Assembly (NCBI RefSeq): GCF_000226215.1
Contig: NZ_AGFF01000023.1
Span: forward strand, 372,001 to 436,000
Reading direction: 5' to 3'
From: Dietzia alimentaria 72
Lineage (GTDB): Bacteria; Actinomycetota; Actinomycetes; Mycobacteriales; Mycobacteriaceae
Length of the DNA: 64,000 nt
Below, in pieces: positions 50,555 through 61,790 of this stretch. A model generated the notes under the pieces. The model saw only the letters and a program-made list of their open reading frames with translations, searched no databases and was not told where the DNA came from. The position numbers were made by a program, and so were the translations under genes. The first letter of the stretch is position 1; every line of letters begins with the position of its first letter.

Positions 50555-51601
50555 ATGACGAAGGGTTCACACGTGGGTAACGGTCCGGTGGACGCACTGC
50601 TGGTGCTCTCATTCGGCGGACCCGAGGGGCAGGACGACGTGATCCCGTTCCTCGAGAACGTGACGCGTGGTCGAGGCATCCCGCCCGAGCGGCTGGAAGA
50701 GGTGGCGACCCACTACCGACACCTCGGCGGACGCAGTCCGATCAATGACCTCAATCGCGAGATCATCGCGAACGTCGAAGCCGAGTTGGCGGACCGCGGA
50801 CGGCAGTTACCGGTCTACTTCGGCAACCGCAACTGGGACCCGATGGTGGAGGACGCAGTCCAGCAGATGGCCGCGGACGGTGTCCGGAACGCCGCGGTGT
50901 TCGCAACGTCCGCTTGGGGCGGATACTCGGGTTGCGCGCAATACCAGGAGGATATCGCTCGCGCCATCACTCAGGTCGAGGGTGCTCCGACCTTGACCAG
51001 GATGCGACAGTTCTACGACCACCCACTGTTCATACGGCGCTTCGCCGCCGACCTCCGGGGGGCGGTCGAGTCCGCTCCGTCGGACGCGAGGGTGATCTTC
51101 ACCGCCCACTCCGTCCCGGATGCCGCGGACGCGGTCGCGGGACCACCGGAACTCGGGGGCCATCTATACAGCCGGCAGGTGGCCGAGGCCGCACGGTTGG
51201 TAGCCGAAGCCGCTGGCGCCGAGGACTACGACCTCGTGTGGCAGTCGCGCTCCGGCCCTCCTACCGTTCCGTGGCTGGAACCCGATGTGGTGGACCATGT
51301 CAGCGAACTCGCCACCACGCAGGACCTGCGCCATGTGGTGGTGGTGCCGATCGGCTTCATCTCCGACCACGTCGAGGTGATCTGGGACCTCGACACCGAA
51401 CTCGTGGACGAGGTCCGCGAGCTCGGCGTGACGGTGACACGCGTGGCCACCCCCGGCCCGAGTCAGGAGTTCACGAAGATGATCCTCGAGCTACTCGAGG
51501 AGGTCGAGAGCGGGGTTCAACAGGACCGCCCGGGAACGGTGCCCGCGCTCGGCTGTAATCGTGACGGAACGCGCTGCGCGACAGGCTGCTGTTCCCGTTA
51601 G
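50555..51601 (+). CDS. hemH: Ferrochelatase (coproporphyrin III type, CpfC)
   Basis: 348 residues. [31 protein letters not shown], the catalytic His in FTAHSVPD and [16 protein letters not shown] are standard. In Actinobacteria it inserts iron into coproporphyrin III, before HemQ acts. The C-terminal tail [17 protein letters not shown] plus the cysteine in SGC supply the four ligands of the [2Fe-2S] cluster known in actinobacterial ferrochelatases. AGGAGG precedes ATG 50555. The stop abuts the stop of the opposing gene. Confidence 0.94.
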   Translation: MTKGSHVGNGPVDALLVLSFGGPEGQDDVIPFLENVTRGRGIPPERLEEVATHYRHLGGRSPINDLNREIIANVEAELADRGRQLPVYFGNRNWDPMVEDAVQQMAADGVRNAAVFATSAWGGYSGCAQYQEDIARAITQVEGAPTLTRMRQFYDHPLFIRRFAADLRGAVESAPSDARVIFTAHSVPDAADAVAGPPELGGHLYSRQVAEAARLVAEAAGAEDYDLVWQSRSGPPTVPWLEPDVVDHVSELATTQDLRHVVVVPIGFISDHVEVIWDLDTELVDEVRELGVTVTRVATPGPSQEFTKMILELLEEVESGVQQDRPGTVPALGCNRDGTRCATGCCSR

Positions 51602-52411
51602 CTAAGAGCGGAGCGCGGCCTCGCCCGAGGCGGCTACCACGGCACGGCGCGCTGCGTCTTTCACCGAGACGAGTCGTCGCAGTACGGGTTCGCGGGTGGC
51701 GGGGTCGACACCGATTCCTGGCCGGGTCAGAGCGACTGAAAGGATTGCCTCGACGCGATCGATACGATCCACCAACTCGAGCACCCTCGCGGGTAGCCCC
51801 GCGGGTAGACGAGTGACGTGGGAGTGCACATCCACTCGCGCGACTGAGCCGGTGTGCACCGCCGTCTGTTCTATCAACTCCGCGGCATCGACCACGGCCT
51901 GCCCCAAACCCGCCAGCGCCCGGGAGGGACCATCCGGCTGTGGAGCGACAGGGCAGTCGACCACGCCCCGGGCGCGCCATCTCAACACGTCCTCGTGCGG
52001 CCGGGTGCACGTCAGTGCTACCGCCTGGCGGTTGTCCGGATCACGGACCAGCACACCCCACCCGGCATTGGTGACGTCCGAACGAATCGAAGGCACCGCC
52101 GGGATGCTGGAAGAGTCCCCGGGTGCCGAGGTGAGAAGCGAAAGAATTTCCTGCGCAGGATGGGAACCACCGGCTCTGCGCAGCGTGGTGACCAAGCCCG
52201 GCAGGAGTCCGACGGGACCCGCGGCGGGGGAGACGCCGTCGAGCATCGCGACGGGCTCACCGCTGATCTCCAGTAGATGAGACTCCGCCAGCCCCGACAC
52301 GTGATCAGTCAGGGTGTCGAACGGCTGGTCGGCCCATGCGGTTTGCAGGAGATGAAGCGGCAGCGTCCAAGCGGAGGACACCACGGTGTCACTGGTGAGG
52401 GGACGGGACAT
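51602..52411 (-). CDS. Conserved hypothetical protein (Rv1486c position)
   Basis: 269 residues, probably cytosolic, with no helix long enough to span a membrane. N-terminus MSRPLTSDTVVSSAWTLPLH; a mid-region GWGVLVRDPDNRQAVALTC and a C-terminal helical part VHSHVTRLPAGLPARVLELV. Two cysteines only. ATG 52411 lies 8 nt after TAGGAT, so a longer frame (to 52447) is unlikely. Its stop codon directly abuts that of hemH. Location after hemH matches Rv1486c, from memory of the gene order. Function unknown. Confidence 0.72.
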   Translation of the reverse strand: MSRPLTSDTVVSSAWTLPLHLLQTAWADQPFDTLTDHVSGLAESHLLEISGEPVAMLDGVSPAAGPVGLLPGLVTTLRRAGGSHPAQEILSLLTSAPGDSSSIPAVPSIRSDVTNAGWGVLVRDPDNRQAVALTCTRPHEDVLRWRARGVVDCPVAPQPDGPSRALAGLGQAVVDAAELIEQTAVHTGSVARVDVHSHVTRLPAGLPARVLELVDRIDRVEAILSVALTRPGIGVDPATREPVLRRLVSVKDAARRAVVAASGEAALRS

Positions 52412-52419
52412 GAGAATCC

Positions 52420-52425
52420 ATCCTA
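52420..52425 (-). promoter_or_regulatory. Leaderless-type -10 element
   Basis: TAGGAT on the minus strand, 8 nt before ATG 52411; back to back with the next promoter. Confidence 0.55.
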
Positions 52426-52465
52426 CCGGCCGGTGCGCCGCCGCCAACCCACGCGCAGGTCCGGC

Positions 52466-52471
52466 TAGCGT
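52466..52471 (+). promoter_or_regulatory. Leaderless-type -10 element
   Basis: TAGCGT ends 8 nt before ATG 52480, which decides against the upstream TTG 52471. Confidence 0.55.
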
Positions 52472-52479
52472 TGTTCGCC

Positions 52480-53298
52480 ATGGCTGACATGTACGGCTCC
52501 GATATCCTTTCCGGCACCGCGCGACGTCGCCGACCGCAGGTGCCCGTCGTCGACGCCGAACGCGACCTCGTAGTGGAGGACGCCGAGACCGGCTTCTGCG
52601 GCGCGGTGGTGGGGTTCGACCGGTCCTACGACGGCGAGTTCGTCAAACTCGAGGATCGGCGGGGACGGGTCCGACTGTTCGCCATGACCCCGTCGGCGTT
52701 CCTCATCGACGGATCACCAGTGACACTGCAGAAGCCGGCCCCGGCGGCGAAGGGGCCCACGATCACTGCGTCGGGATCGAGGAAGGTCGACGGCTTGCGG
52801 GCCCGGGCCGCTCGGGCGGGACGCATCTGGGTGGAAGGGATACACGATGCCGCGCTGGTCGAGCGAATCTGGGGACACGATCTCCGCGTCGAGGGAGTCG
52901 TGGTGGAGCCGCTCCACGGGATCGATGATCTCTCAGCGCTGATCGATGAATTCGATCCGACCCCCGACGCCCGTCTGGGCGTGCTGGTGGACCACCTAGT
53001 GGAGGGTAGTAAGGAATCGCGGATCGTCGCGGGGCTGGGCGAGAACGTCCTCGTGACCGGCCACCCCTACGTGGATATCTGGCAGGCGGTCAAACCCTCT
53101 GCTGTGGGTATCGACGAATGGCCTGTGGTGCCGCGCGGTGAGGACTGGAAGACCGGCATCTGCCAGCGCCTGGGCTGGGGAGAACCGGTGGACGGTTTCC
53201 GTAAGGTGCTGGCCTCGGTGAGTTCCTATCGCGACGTCGAGCCAGCACTGCTGGGGGCAGTGGAGAGGCTGGTGGACTTCGTCACGGAACCGGCCTGA
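52480..53298 (+). CDS. DUF3097 family protein, Toprim-like
   Basis: 272 residues. The N-terminal region VVEDAETGFCGAVVGFDR and EDRRGRVRLFAM matches DUF3097 of Actinobacteria. RIWVEGIHDAALVERIWG resembles the Toprim glutamate motif of RNase M5-type proteins, and GVLVDHLVEGSKESRIV could carry the acidic partner. HPYVDIWQAVKPSAVGI and GEDWKTGICQRLGW are family-specific. Function not established; a nucleic-acid role is my inference. Overlaps the VTT gene tail to tail by 17 bp. Confidence 0.82.
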   Translation: MADMYGSDILSGTARRRRPQVPVVDAERDLVVEDAETGFCGAVVGFDRSYDGEFVKLEDRRGRVRLFAMTPSAFLIDGSPVTLQKPAPAAKGPTITASGSRKVDGLRARAARAGRIWVEGIHDAALVERIWGHDLRVEGVVVEPLHGIDDLSALIDEFDPTPDARLGVLVDHLVEGSKESRIVAGLGENVLVTGHPYVDIWQAVKPSAVGIDEWPVVPRGEDWKTGICQRLGWGEPVDGFRKVLASVSSYRDVEPALLGAVERLVDFVTEPA

Positions 53299-53983
53299 GC
53301 GGGAGCTTGGCGTCCAGCACCATCCCGACCAGGCCCACAGCAGCAAAACCACCAGTAGCCCACAATGCGGCCGTGCCATCGCCTTCCGTCAGCGAGTTTC
53401 CCAGATAGACTGCCGCCACCGTTCCCGGTGCGCTCCCGATCAGCGTGGCCAGGAGGAATTGCGAGTAGGGGATCGAGGTCAGCGCGGAGGCATAGTTGAC
53501 CACCGAGAACGGCACAGCTGGCACGAGTCTCAGACTCCCCACCGACAACCACCCTCGTCGACGCAGGCGCGCGTCGACTGATACAACCCGCGGATCCGCT
53601 CTCAGCGCGGCGGTCCGGTCGTGCTCCAGCTGTCTGATCACCACGAACGCGATCGTCGCTGCGACCCCGGTGGCCACGAGCGACCAGGGGATGGCCACGG
53701 CCGGCGTGAACAGCACCGCCGCCGAATAGGTGAACGTGGACCGTGGGATCGGCGTGACGGTGACGATCGCGTAGGCCGCGAAGAACACCAACGGGAACCA
53801 CGGCCCGAGTTGCGCGGTCCATTCGCGAAACTGTTCAAGCTCGGGGGTAGGCGCGAGCGTTGCCAGAATGATGACCAGCACGACTGCTGCCGCCCACGCC
53901 ATAACCCGGTTCCGCACCGGGACGACTGTAGCCGTAGTCGTATGTCTATCGCTCCGCGCCCAGCCCTCGCGACGCACGGCCAT
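53282..53983 (-). CDS. TVP38/TMEM64 (VTT domain) membrane protein
   Basis: 233 residues with about six helices. The VTT pattern appears in VTVTPIPRSTFTYSAAVLFT and SLRLVPAVPFSVVNYASALT ... SAPGTVAAVYLG, the two re-entrant halves of the family, which includes lipid scramblase-related TMEM41/64 and bacterial DedA relatives. Equivalent position to Rv1491c. Start ATG 53983 has no clear site; an internal ATG (MAWAAAVV, near residue 28) is possible. Divergent from mutA. Confidence 0.85.
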   Translation of the reverse strand: MAVRREGWARSDRHTTTATVVPVRNRVMAWAAAVVLVIILATLAPTPELEQFREWTAQLGPWFPLVFFAAYAIVTVTPIPRSTFTYSAAVLFTPAVAIPWSLVATGVAATIAFVVIRQLEHDRTAALRADPRVVSVDARLRRRGWLSVGSLRLVPAVPFSVVNYASALTSIPYSQFLLATLIGSAPGTVAAVYLGNSLTEGDGTAALWATGGFAAVGLVGMVLDAKLPLRPVP

Positions 53984-54008
53984 ATTTCAGGCGCCCCGCA
54001 CGCTCGAC

Positions 54009-54014
54009 TAGAGT
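54009..54014 (+). promoter_or_regulatory. Leaderless-type -10 element for mutA
   Basis: TAGAGT, 6 nt before GTG 54021; supports this start over GTG 54057. Confidence 0.55.
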
Positions 54015-54020
54015 CCGGGG

Positions 54021-55895
54021 GTGACCCCCTTCACTCCACAAGAGAACGAGGTACCGGTGACCAGTCCGACCACAGGTCCAGACCTTCACTCCTGGTACGC
54101 CTCTGTGGGAGCCGTCCTCGCGAAGGCCGCCCGCAAGGATCCCGCCGATATGCCGGAGGACGCTTGGCGCTCACTCGTGGCGACAACGCGTGACGGCATA
54201 GAGATCAACCCGCTCTACACGCGTGCCGACGAGGTCGCCGAGCGTCCCGCTCCGGGGCGCTTTCCGTACGTGCGTGGCGGGGACCGGTCGGGCCTACCGG
54301 AGAACGGCTGGCATGTGTCGTCGCGCATCCAAGTTGACGGAGACGCGTCTCAGGCCAACCTCGCGGTGCTGGATCTGCTCGAGCAGGGCGCGTCAGCCCT
54401 GTGGCTGGCCGTCGGAGCCGCCGATGTCGCTACCGTCCTCAAAGACGTCTACCTCGATCTCGCCCCCGTCACCTTCGACGCGGGGACCGACCTCATCGAG
54501 GTGGCCGAGGCTTACCTCACGCTTCTCGACAATCGCAAAGCCGCCGGCGACGGGGTGACCGATCGTTCTGCCGTCGTCGCCGACCTCGGCGCCACACCCG
54601 TGACCTCGACCTATGCGGGGACTGACTCGATCGAAATCGATTCCGCGGTCCGGCTCGCCGCGCAGGTCTCCGAGCGGGAGGAGACAGTCCGGACTTTCGT
54701 CGCTGACGGCACGGTCTTCCACGCCGACGGCGCCGGAGACGCCCAAGAGCTGGCCTATGCGGTGGCCGCCGGGCTGGAGTACGTACGTGCCCTCGTTGCC
54801 ACGGGCCTGCCCGTCCGGGACTCGCTCCGCCAGGTCTCGTTCCGTCTCGCCGCCACCGACGACCAGTTCGCGTCGATCGCCAAGTTCCGCGCGGGCCGGC
54901 TCATGTGGGCCCGAGTCGCCGAGTTGCTAGGGGCCCCCGAGGCCGGTGGTGCTGCCCAGCACGCCGTCACCTCATCCGCGATGATGTCCCGCCGCGACCC
55001 CTGGGTGAACATGCTGCGCACGACGTTGGCCGCGTTCGGTGCAGGTGTTGGCGGCGCGACGTCCGTCACCGTCCTGCCGTTCGATGCCTCGGTGCCCGGC
55101 GGCCTGGAGAGCACCTCGCGCTCGTTCGCCGACCGCATCGCCCGAAACACCCAGCTGCTCCTACTCGAGGAGTCGCACCTGGGCCACGTGGTGGACCCCG
55201 CGGGCGGTTCCTGGTTCGTGGAGTCTCTGACCGACGCACTCGCCGACTCCGCGTGGGCGGTCCTCCAATCAGTCGAGGCCGAGGGAGGGCTGTCCGCCGC
55301 CATCGCCTCGGGATCCTTATCCGATGCAGTGGCCCGTGTCCGCGAGGCCCGGGACGCCGATATCGCGCACCGCACGGCGCCTGTCACGGGTGTTTCCGAG
55401 TTCCCCAACCTCGCCGAACCGGCCCTGGACGCCTCTCGTCGAGGCGGCGAGGAGTACCGCTACGGCCGGGCATTCGAAGACCTGCGTGACCGATCCGACG
55501 CACACCTCGAAGCCACGGGCTCGCGTCCCGTCGTTCTGGTGGCCGGTCTCGGTCCGCAGGCGGAGACCACGGGACGCGTCACTTTTGTGTCCAACCTTCT
55601 CGCCGCCGGCGGGATCGAGGCCAGGAACCCGGGCGCAACCGAGGCTGAACAGTACGATCGCGCCCGGGAGGGCGAGGAGATCGCCGTTCTGTGTGGCTCC
55701 GACAAGCGCTACGCGTCCGAGGGATCTGATGCGGTACGCGCCCTGCGCGATTCCGGTGTCTCAACGGTGTACCTGGCAGGTACGGAGAAGGGTTTCCCCT
55801 CCGATGCCACAGACCGCCCAGACGGATACCTGGGCCTCGGCATCGACGCCGTGGCCGCCCTGACCACCCTTCTCGACCAGCTGGGAGTGAAGTGA
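54021..55895 (+). CDS. mutA: Methylmalonyl-CoA mutase small subunit
   Basis: 624 residues. TIM-barrel part with [31 protein letters not shown], and [27 protein letters not shown] shared with the large subunit, then a C-terminal B12-like fold lacking the DxHxxG histidine, as expected for the non-catalytic chain. It pairs with MutB in the heterodimer. mutB begins one base after the stop. Confidence 0.93.
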   Translation: MTPFTPQENEVPVTSPTTGPDLHSWYASVGAVLAKAARKDPADMPEDAWRSLVATTRDGIEINPLYTRADEVAERPAPGRFPYVRGGDRSGLPENGWHVSSRIQVDGDASQANLAVLDLLEQGASALWLAVGAADVATVLKDVYLDLAPVTFDAGTDLIEVAEAYLTLLDNRKAAGDGVTDRSAVVADLGATPVTSTYAGTDSIEIDSAVRLAAQVSEREETVRTFVADGTVFHADGAGDAQELAYAVAAGLEYVRALVATGLPVRDSLRQVSFRLAATDDQFASIAKFRAGRLMWARVAELLGAPEAGGAAQHAVTSSAMMSRRDPWVNMLRTTLAAFGAGVGGATSVTVLPFDASVPGGLESTSRSFADRIARNTQLLLLEESHLGHVVDPAGGSWFVESLTDALADSAWAVLQSVEAEGGLSAAIASGSLSDAVARVREARDADIAHRTAPVTGVSEFPNLAEPALDASRRGGEEYRYGRAFEDLRDRSDAHLEATGSRPVVLVAGLGPQAETTGRVTFVSNLLAAGGIEARNPGATEAEQYDRAREGEEIAVLCGSDKRYASEGSDAVRALRDSGVSTVYLAGTEKGFPSDATDRPDGYLGLGIDAVAALTTLLDQLGVK

Positions 55896-55896
55896 G

Positions 55897-58185
<2,289 letters not shown>

Positions 58186-58277
58186 GCCGCCTCGGCGCCG
58201 GCCCCGACCCCGCCGGGTCGGGCAACCTGTCGGGCAGTCTGTCGACCACGCTCGGCACCGGTTCCGTCGCAGGACCT

Positions 58278-59285
58278 GTGCCGGCGTCAGGTGGGACACG
58301 GCCACGGCGCGAGATCGACGTGGACGCACTGCTCGAGGGAGTCCTCGATGACCGGCGGCCCCTGCTGGCGCGGGCCATCACACTCCTGGAATCCACCAAT
58401 CCGGCACACCGGGAAAAGGCCCAGGAACTCCTTCTGGGCGCACTGCCTCACGCCGGCGGGGCCCTCCGAATCGGCATCACCGGTGTGCCCGGTGTCGGCA
58501 AGTCGACGTTCATCGAGTCCTTCGGTCTCTTTTTGGTGGAGAAGGGCCACAAGGTGGCGGTCCTCGCCGTCGACCCGTCCTCCACCCGCACCGGCGGCTC
58601 CATCCTCGGCGACAAGACCCGTATGGCCACCCTCTCCACCGAACCGCGGGCCTACATCCGGCCTTCGCCGACCTCAGGCACGCTCGGCGGCGTCGCAAAA
58701 GCAACTCGCGAGACGATGGTGCTGCTGGAGGCCGCCGGCTTCGACGTGATCCTCGTCGAGACCGTCGGCGTCGGGCAGTCCGAGGTGACCGTCGCCGGGA
58801 TGGTCGACTGCTTCACATTCCTCACTCTGGCCCGCACGGGCGACCAGCTCCAGGGCATCAAGAAGGGCGTGCTGGAGCTGGCCGACGTGGTGGCCGTGAA
58901 CAAGGCCGACGGGCCGCACGTCAAGGACGCCCAGCGGGCCGCCCGCGAGCTCGGCGCCGCGCTGCGCCTGGTCCGGCCGACGGACGCCGTGTGGAAGGTC
59001 CCGGTGCTGACGATGTCCGCACTCGAGGCCGAGGGCCTGGACGGCTTCTGGGACGCCGTGCGCTCCCATCAAGACACGATGAACGAGATCGGCGAGGTCG
59101 AGGCCCGGCGTGCTCATCAGCAGGTCGAGTGGACCCGATCGATGGTCCACGACACGCTCATGGCACGTCTGGCCGCCGACCCCGACGTTCGCAGGGTCAC
59201 TGCCGAGGTGGAGCAGCAGGTGCGGGAGGGCACGCTCACCGCGGCGCTCGCGGCGCAGGCGATTATCGACGCCTTTGATTCCTGA
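58278..59285 (+). CDS. meaB: MeaB/ArgK-family G-protein chaperone of methylmalonyl-CoA mutase
   Basis: 335 residues. P-loop GITGVPGVGKSTFIE, switch VLAVDPSSTRTGGSILGDKTRM, Walker B ILVETVGVGQSE, and guanine-specificity VVAVNKADG. It protects and reloads the mutase with cofactor. The helical C-terminus dimerises. GTG 58278 lies 92 nt after mutB; the frame is open further upstream but has no usable start there. Completes mutA-mutB-meaB. Confidence 0.93.
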   Translation: MPASGGTRPRREIDVDALLEGVLDDRRPLLARAITLLESTNPAHREKAQELLLGALPHAGGALRIGITGVPGVGKSTFIESFGLFLVEKGHKVAVLAVDPSSTRTGGSILGDKTRMATLSTEPRAYIRPSPTSGTLGGVAKATRETMVLLEAAGFDVILVETVGVGQSEVTVAGMVDCFTFLTLARTGDQLQGIKKGVLELADVVAVNKADGPHVKDAQRAARELGAALRLVRPTDAVWKVPVLTMSALEAEGLDGFWDAVRSHQDTMNEIGEVEARRAHQQVEWTRSMVHDTLMARLAADPDVRRVTAEVEQQVREGTLTAALAAQAIIDAFDS

Positions 59286-59341
59286 TACCCGGACGCCCAC
59301 CTCTGCTGCAACCGCGCCCGAGACCTAATCAGGGCGAGCAC

Positions 59342-60133
59342 TCACCGCTTACGTAGGACGAATCCGACGGCGCTCATGTGCTGATCGTGGGTTATGAAGG
59401 TCTTGCGCATCTCCAGAACGCGCTTCCGTGCGTCGGCGTCGCGAATAAGGTTGCGGACTATGCGGGCCACGCCCCCGAGTCCTTCGTCCGCGATGAGTCG
59501 GCGGGGCTGGAGGAGCGCCATGGGCCGCAGCTCGGTGTTCTCCACGTCAAAGCCCGCCTCGTCGAACAACTGTGTCCACTCGCTCAGAGTGAGCGGCCGG
59601 GCGTTGACACGGATCGAGCGGGCGAGATCCTTGCGGATGCGCATCTTGATGTCGTCGTGGAGGTCATCCGGCACCAAGCACAGTTCGTGGACGAGGTAGT
59701 GCCCACCCTGCTCCAACACCCGGGCCGCTTCTGCCACGATCTGCTGCTTAGCCCGATCACCCTGCATCGTGAGCATGGCCTCGCCCATGAGGATGTCCGC
59801 GGAGTCGTCGCCCAGACCAGTTTCCTGTGCGGTGGCCACCACGAGTTCGCCGCGGGCTCCGATCGCTTCCCGAGTCACCTCCACAGCCTCGGGGTCGGCG
59901 TCCACACCCGTGTACGAGGCGGGGTCGGTGTCCAACAACAGCGCGGCAGTGAGTCCGAGCCCCGGGGCAAACTCGACCACGCGCTTGCCGCTGATCGGAG
60001 TGGAGGTCACAAGCCATTCTGACAACTCGCGACCACCCGGGCGCAGGACCTTCTTGCCAATCCGTGCAAGGAGCCAATGTCCGGCGACGGACTCTGTGTC
60101 ACGTTCGTGCTGGGGGAGCGGGCTGGTGGTCAT
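59342..60133 (-). CDS. SAM-dependent methyltransferase, iron-regulated
   Basis: 263 residues, class I Rossmann methyltransferase. Motif I VVEFAPGLGLTAALLL, then DADPEAVEVTREA for SAM ribose, DILMGEAMLTMQG as motif II. The C-terminal half (about 150-263) is predicted helical with conserved PLTLSEWTQLFDEAGFDVE. Substrate unknown. ATG 60133 with AAGGA upstream. A near-consensus IdeR/DtxR box overlaps its promoter, so expression likely rises in low iron. It converges on meaB. Confidence 0.85.
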   Translation of the reverse strand: MTTSPLPQHERDTESVAGHWLLARIGKKVLRPGGRELSEWLVTSTPISGKRVVEFAPGLGLTAALLLDTDPASYTGVDADPEAVEVTREAIGARGELVVATAQETGLGDDSADILMGEAMLTMQGDRAKQQIVAEAARVLEQGGHYLVHELCLVPDDLHDDIKMRIRKDLARSIRVNARPLTLSEWTQLFDEAGFDVENTELRPMALLQPRRLIADEGLGGVARIVRNLIRDADARKRVLEMRKTFITHDQHMSAVGFVLRKR

Positions 60134-60176
60134 GGCAGTTCCTTACCTCGGTGGCACGCATCGACCTGGCGTCTAC

Positions 60177-60195
60177 TTAGGTAAGGCTACGCTTG
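60177..60195 (-). promoter_or_regulatory. IdeR/DtxR iron box with embedded -10
   Basis: TTAGGTAAGGCTACGCTTG (plus strand) agrees with TTAGGTTAGGCTAACCTAA at 14 of 19 positions. The complement of AGGCTA (60184-60189) gives TAGCCT, a TANNNT -10 for the methyltransferase, whose ATG is about 44 nt away. Iron-loaded IdeR binding here would repress. Confidence 0.7.
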
Positions 60196-60235
60196 CAGTT
60201 AATTCATGTGAATACCCGCCCCGAGTTCTCCTGGA

Positions 60236-61729
60236 TCAGCGCCGCTCCAACGCTTTGCGAGCGGGCTCCTCGAGAAGGTTGTAGCTAGCCATGGCTGCGG
60301 CGAGGGAACCCGCGACGGTGACCGGCCAGATCACGCCCATCCGACGGTCCCAGAGCGCGGTACGTGTGAGCGGGAACGCCGCCAGGAGCACCAGCTGGTG
60401 CCATAAAAAAATCCCGTACGACCACCGGCCTACCTTCTGCAGGGGCTCCGACTCCAGAATAGGGAAGCGTGCGCCTTCCGGAGCGAGCACCACCGGCGCG
60501 AGGACGAAGAACGCCATGGCTCCGGCCAGCCCGGTGCGTGCGGCGAATTCGATCGAACCCGGGTGCACAAACCCCTCGGAGAACCATCCGGGGACGGTCG
60601 TTGCCACCAGGGCCGCGCCGCCGACACTCCACCAGCCCCACCGGGAGAGCGTCTCGCGGCACATCCGGACGAGCGTTCCGGGCGGCGCGGTGGCCACCTC
60701 TGCCAGCAGCATGCCCGCAGCGAACCATGCAGTGAAGGACGGCGGAAGGATCTGGGCATTGATGTCTGCCGGGAGCAGACCGATGCTGTTCCAGGGGATC
60801 ATCGGGAAGATGAGTCCGGATGCACCGAACGCTGCGATTGCGGGGATTCGCCAGCGGGCTGCATTCCCGCGAAGATCCTTCATGGCGGTCCACAGAACTG
60901 GCAACGCCAGGTAGAAGGCCATCTCGACGGCCAGCGACCAGGCGTGGGTGAGCCCTGCGACGAGAAAATTCGAAGTGTAGATCTGCGTGAGCGTCAGGTT
61001 GGCGATCCAGGATACGGGGCCGTTGACGTGGTTCTGCTTGAGGAGCAGCATCGCGGCCGCGACCAGTACCGCGTACGCGGGCATGATGCGGACGACCCGA
61101 GAGCGCAGGTACTCCTTGGTGGGGCGGGCCGTTCCCGGTTCGTCCCGACGTGCGTGATCGGCGTGGGACCGCCACAACAGGAAGCCGGACTTAGCGAAGA
61201 ACACCGCGACCGCCAGATCGAGACGGCCGAAGATCCGTTTGATCGGTGACCCGCTCGATGAGCGGGTGACAAACGCGACGTGAGTGGTGAGCACGCCGAC
61301 GGCAGCGAGACCGCGAAGGCCCTCCAGCGCGGGCACGAAGCCCTTCGCACCGACGGGCCGGCTCGGCGCCAGTCCCGCCTTCGCTGCACGGGGGTCAAAA
61401 CCGGTGCCACCGACTAGTCGTCCCGACACGGTCCCGTCGTCCGACGCCGGACCCGCGCCCTGACCCGCGCCGCCTGGCGCGACGTAAGCGAATCCACGGA
61501 CCCGTCGGCGGACCGACGACCGAGCAGAAGACACTGCGGACCGTATTGCCACCGCGGGGGGCTCCACCTCACCCGCGGCCACCGCCTCGCGCCGTGCTGA
61601 AATTCCTGCGACGACCGCCCCACCAGCGATAACGATCAAGGCGGCAGCGACAGACCTCATGAACTCTCCCGGGGCGGTGAAGTGGGACGACAGCGCGTTT
61701 CCGGGCACCTGTGCAGGCCGCCGGAACAT
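60236..61729 (-). CDS. Membrane acyltransferase (acyltransferase 3/OafA family)
   Basis: 497 residues. An N-terminal helix (about 25-42, RSVAAALIVIAGGAVVAGI) and a 70-residue linker precede the ten-helix acyltransferase-3 domain, which opens with PALEGLRGLAAVGVLTTHV (catalytic-type His) and has RSRVVRIMPAYAVL and THAWSLAVEMAFYLALP. Such enzymes O-acylate sugars or lipids at the membrane. ATG 61729 lies 7 nt after TAGGCT; ATG 61660 with GGGAGAG is an alternative. The usual RxxxR arginine (LEGLRGLAA) is partly kept. Substrate unknown. Confidence 0.82.
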   Translation of the reverse strand: MFRRPAQVPGNALSSHFTAPGEFMRSVAAALIVIAGGAVVAGISARREAVAAGEVEPPAVAIRSAVSSARSSVRRRVRGFAYVAPGGAGQGAGPASDDGTVSGRLVGGTGFDPRAAKAGLAPSRPVGAKGFVPALEGLRGLAAVGVLTTHVAFVTRSSSGSPIKRIFGRLDLAVAVFFAKSGFLLWRSHADHARRDEPGTARPTKEYLRSRVVRIMPAYAVLVAAAMLLLKQNHVNGPVSWIANLTLTQIYTSNFLVAGLTHAWSLAVEMAFYLALPVLWTAMKDLRGNAARWRIPAIAAFGASGLIFPMIPWNSIGLLPADINAQILPPSFTAWFAAGMLLAEVATAPPGTLVRMCRETLSRWGWWSVGGAALVATTVPGWFSEGFVHPGSIEFAARTGLAGAMAFFVLAPVVLAPEGARFPILESEPLQKVGRWSYGIFLWHQLVLLAAFPLTRTALWDRRMGVIWPVTVAGSLAAAMASYNLLEEPARKALERR

Positions 61730-61736
61730 TCGGTGG

Positions 61737-61742
61737 AGCCTA
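61737..61742 (-). promoter_or_regulatory. -10 element for the acyltransferase
   Basis: TAGGCT on the minus strand, 7 nt before ATG 61729; would give a 76-nt leader if translation starts at 61660. Confidence 0.5.
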
Positions 61743-61790
61743 GCACCGGTTACAGTCTCGCTCCGCGACCGCCCGGGACGGGAGCCGGGC

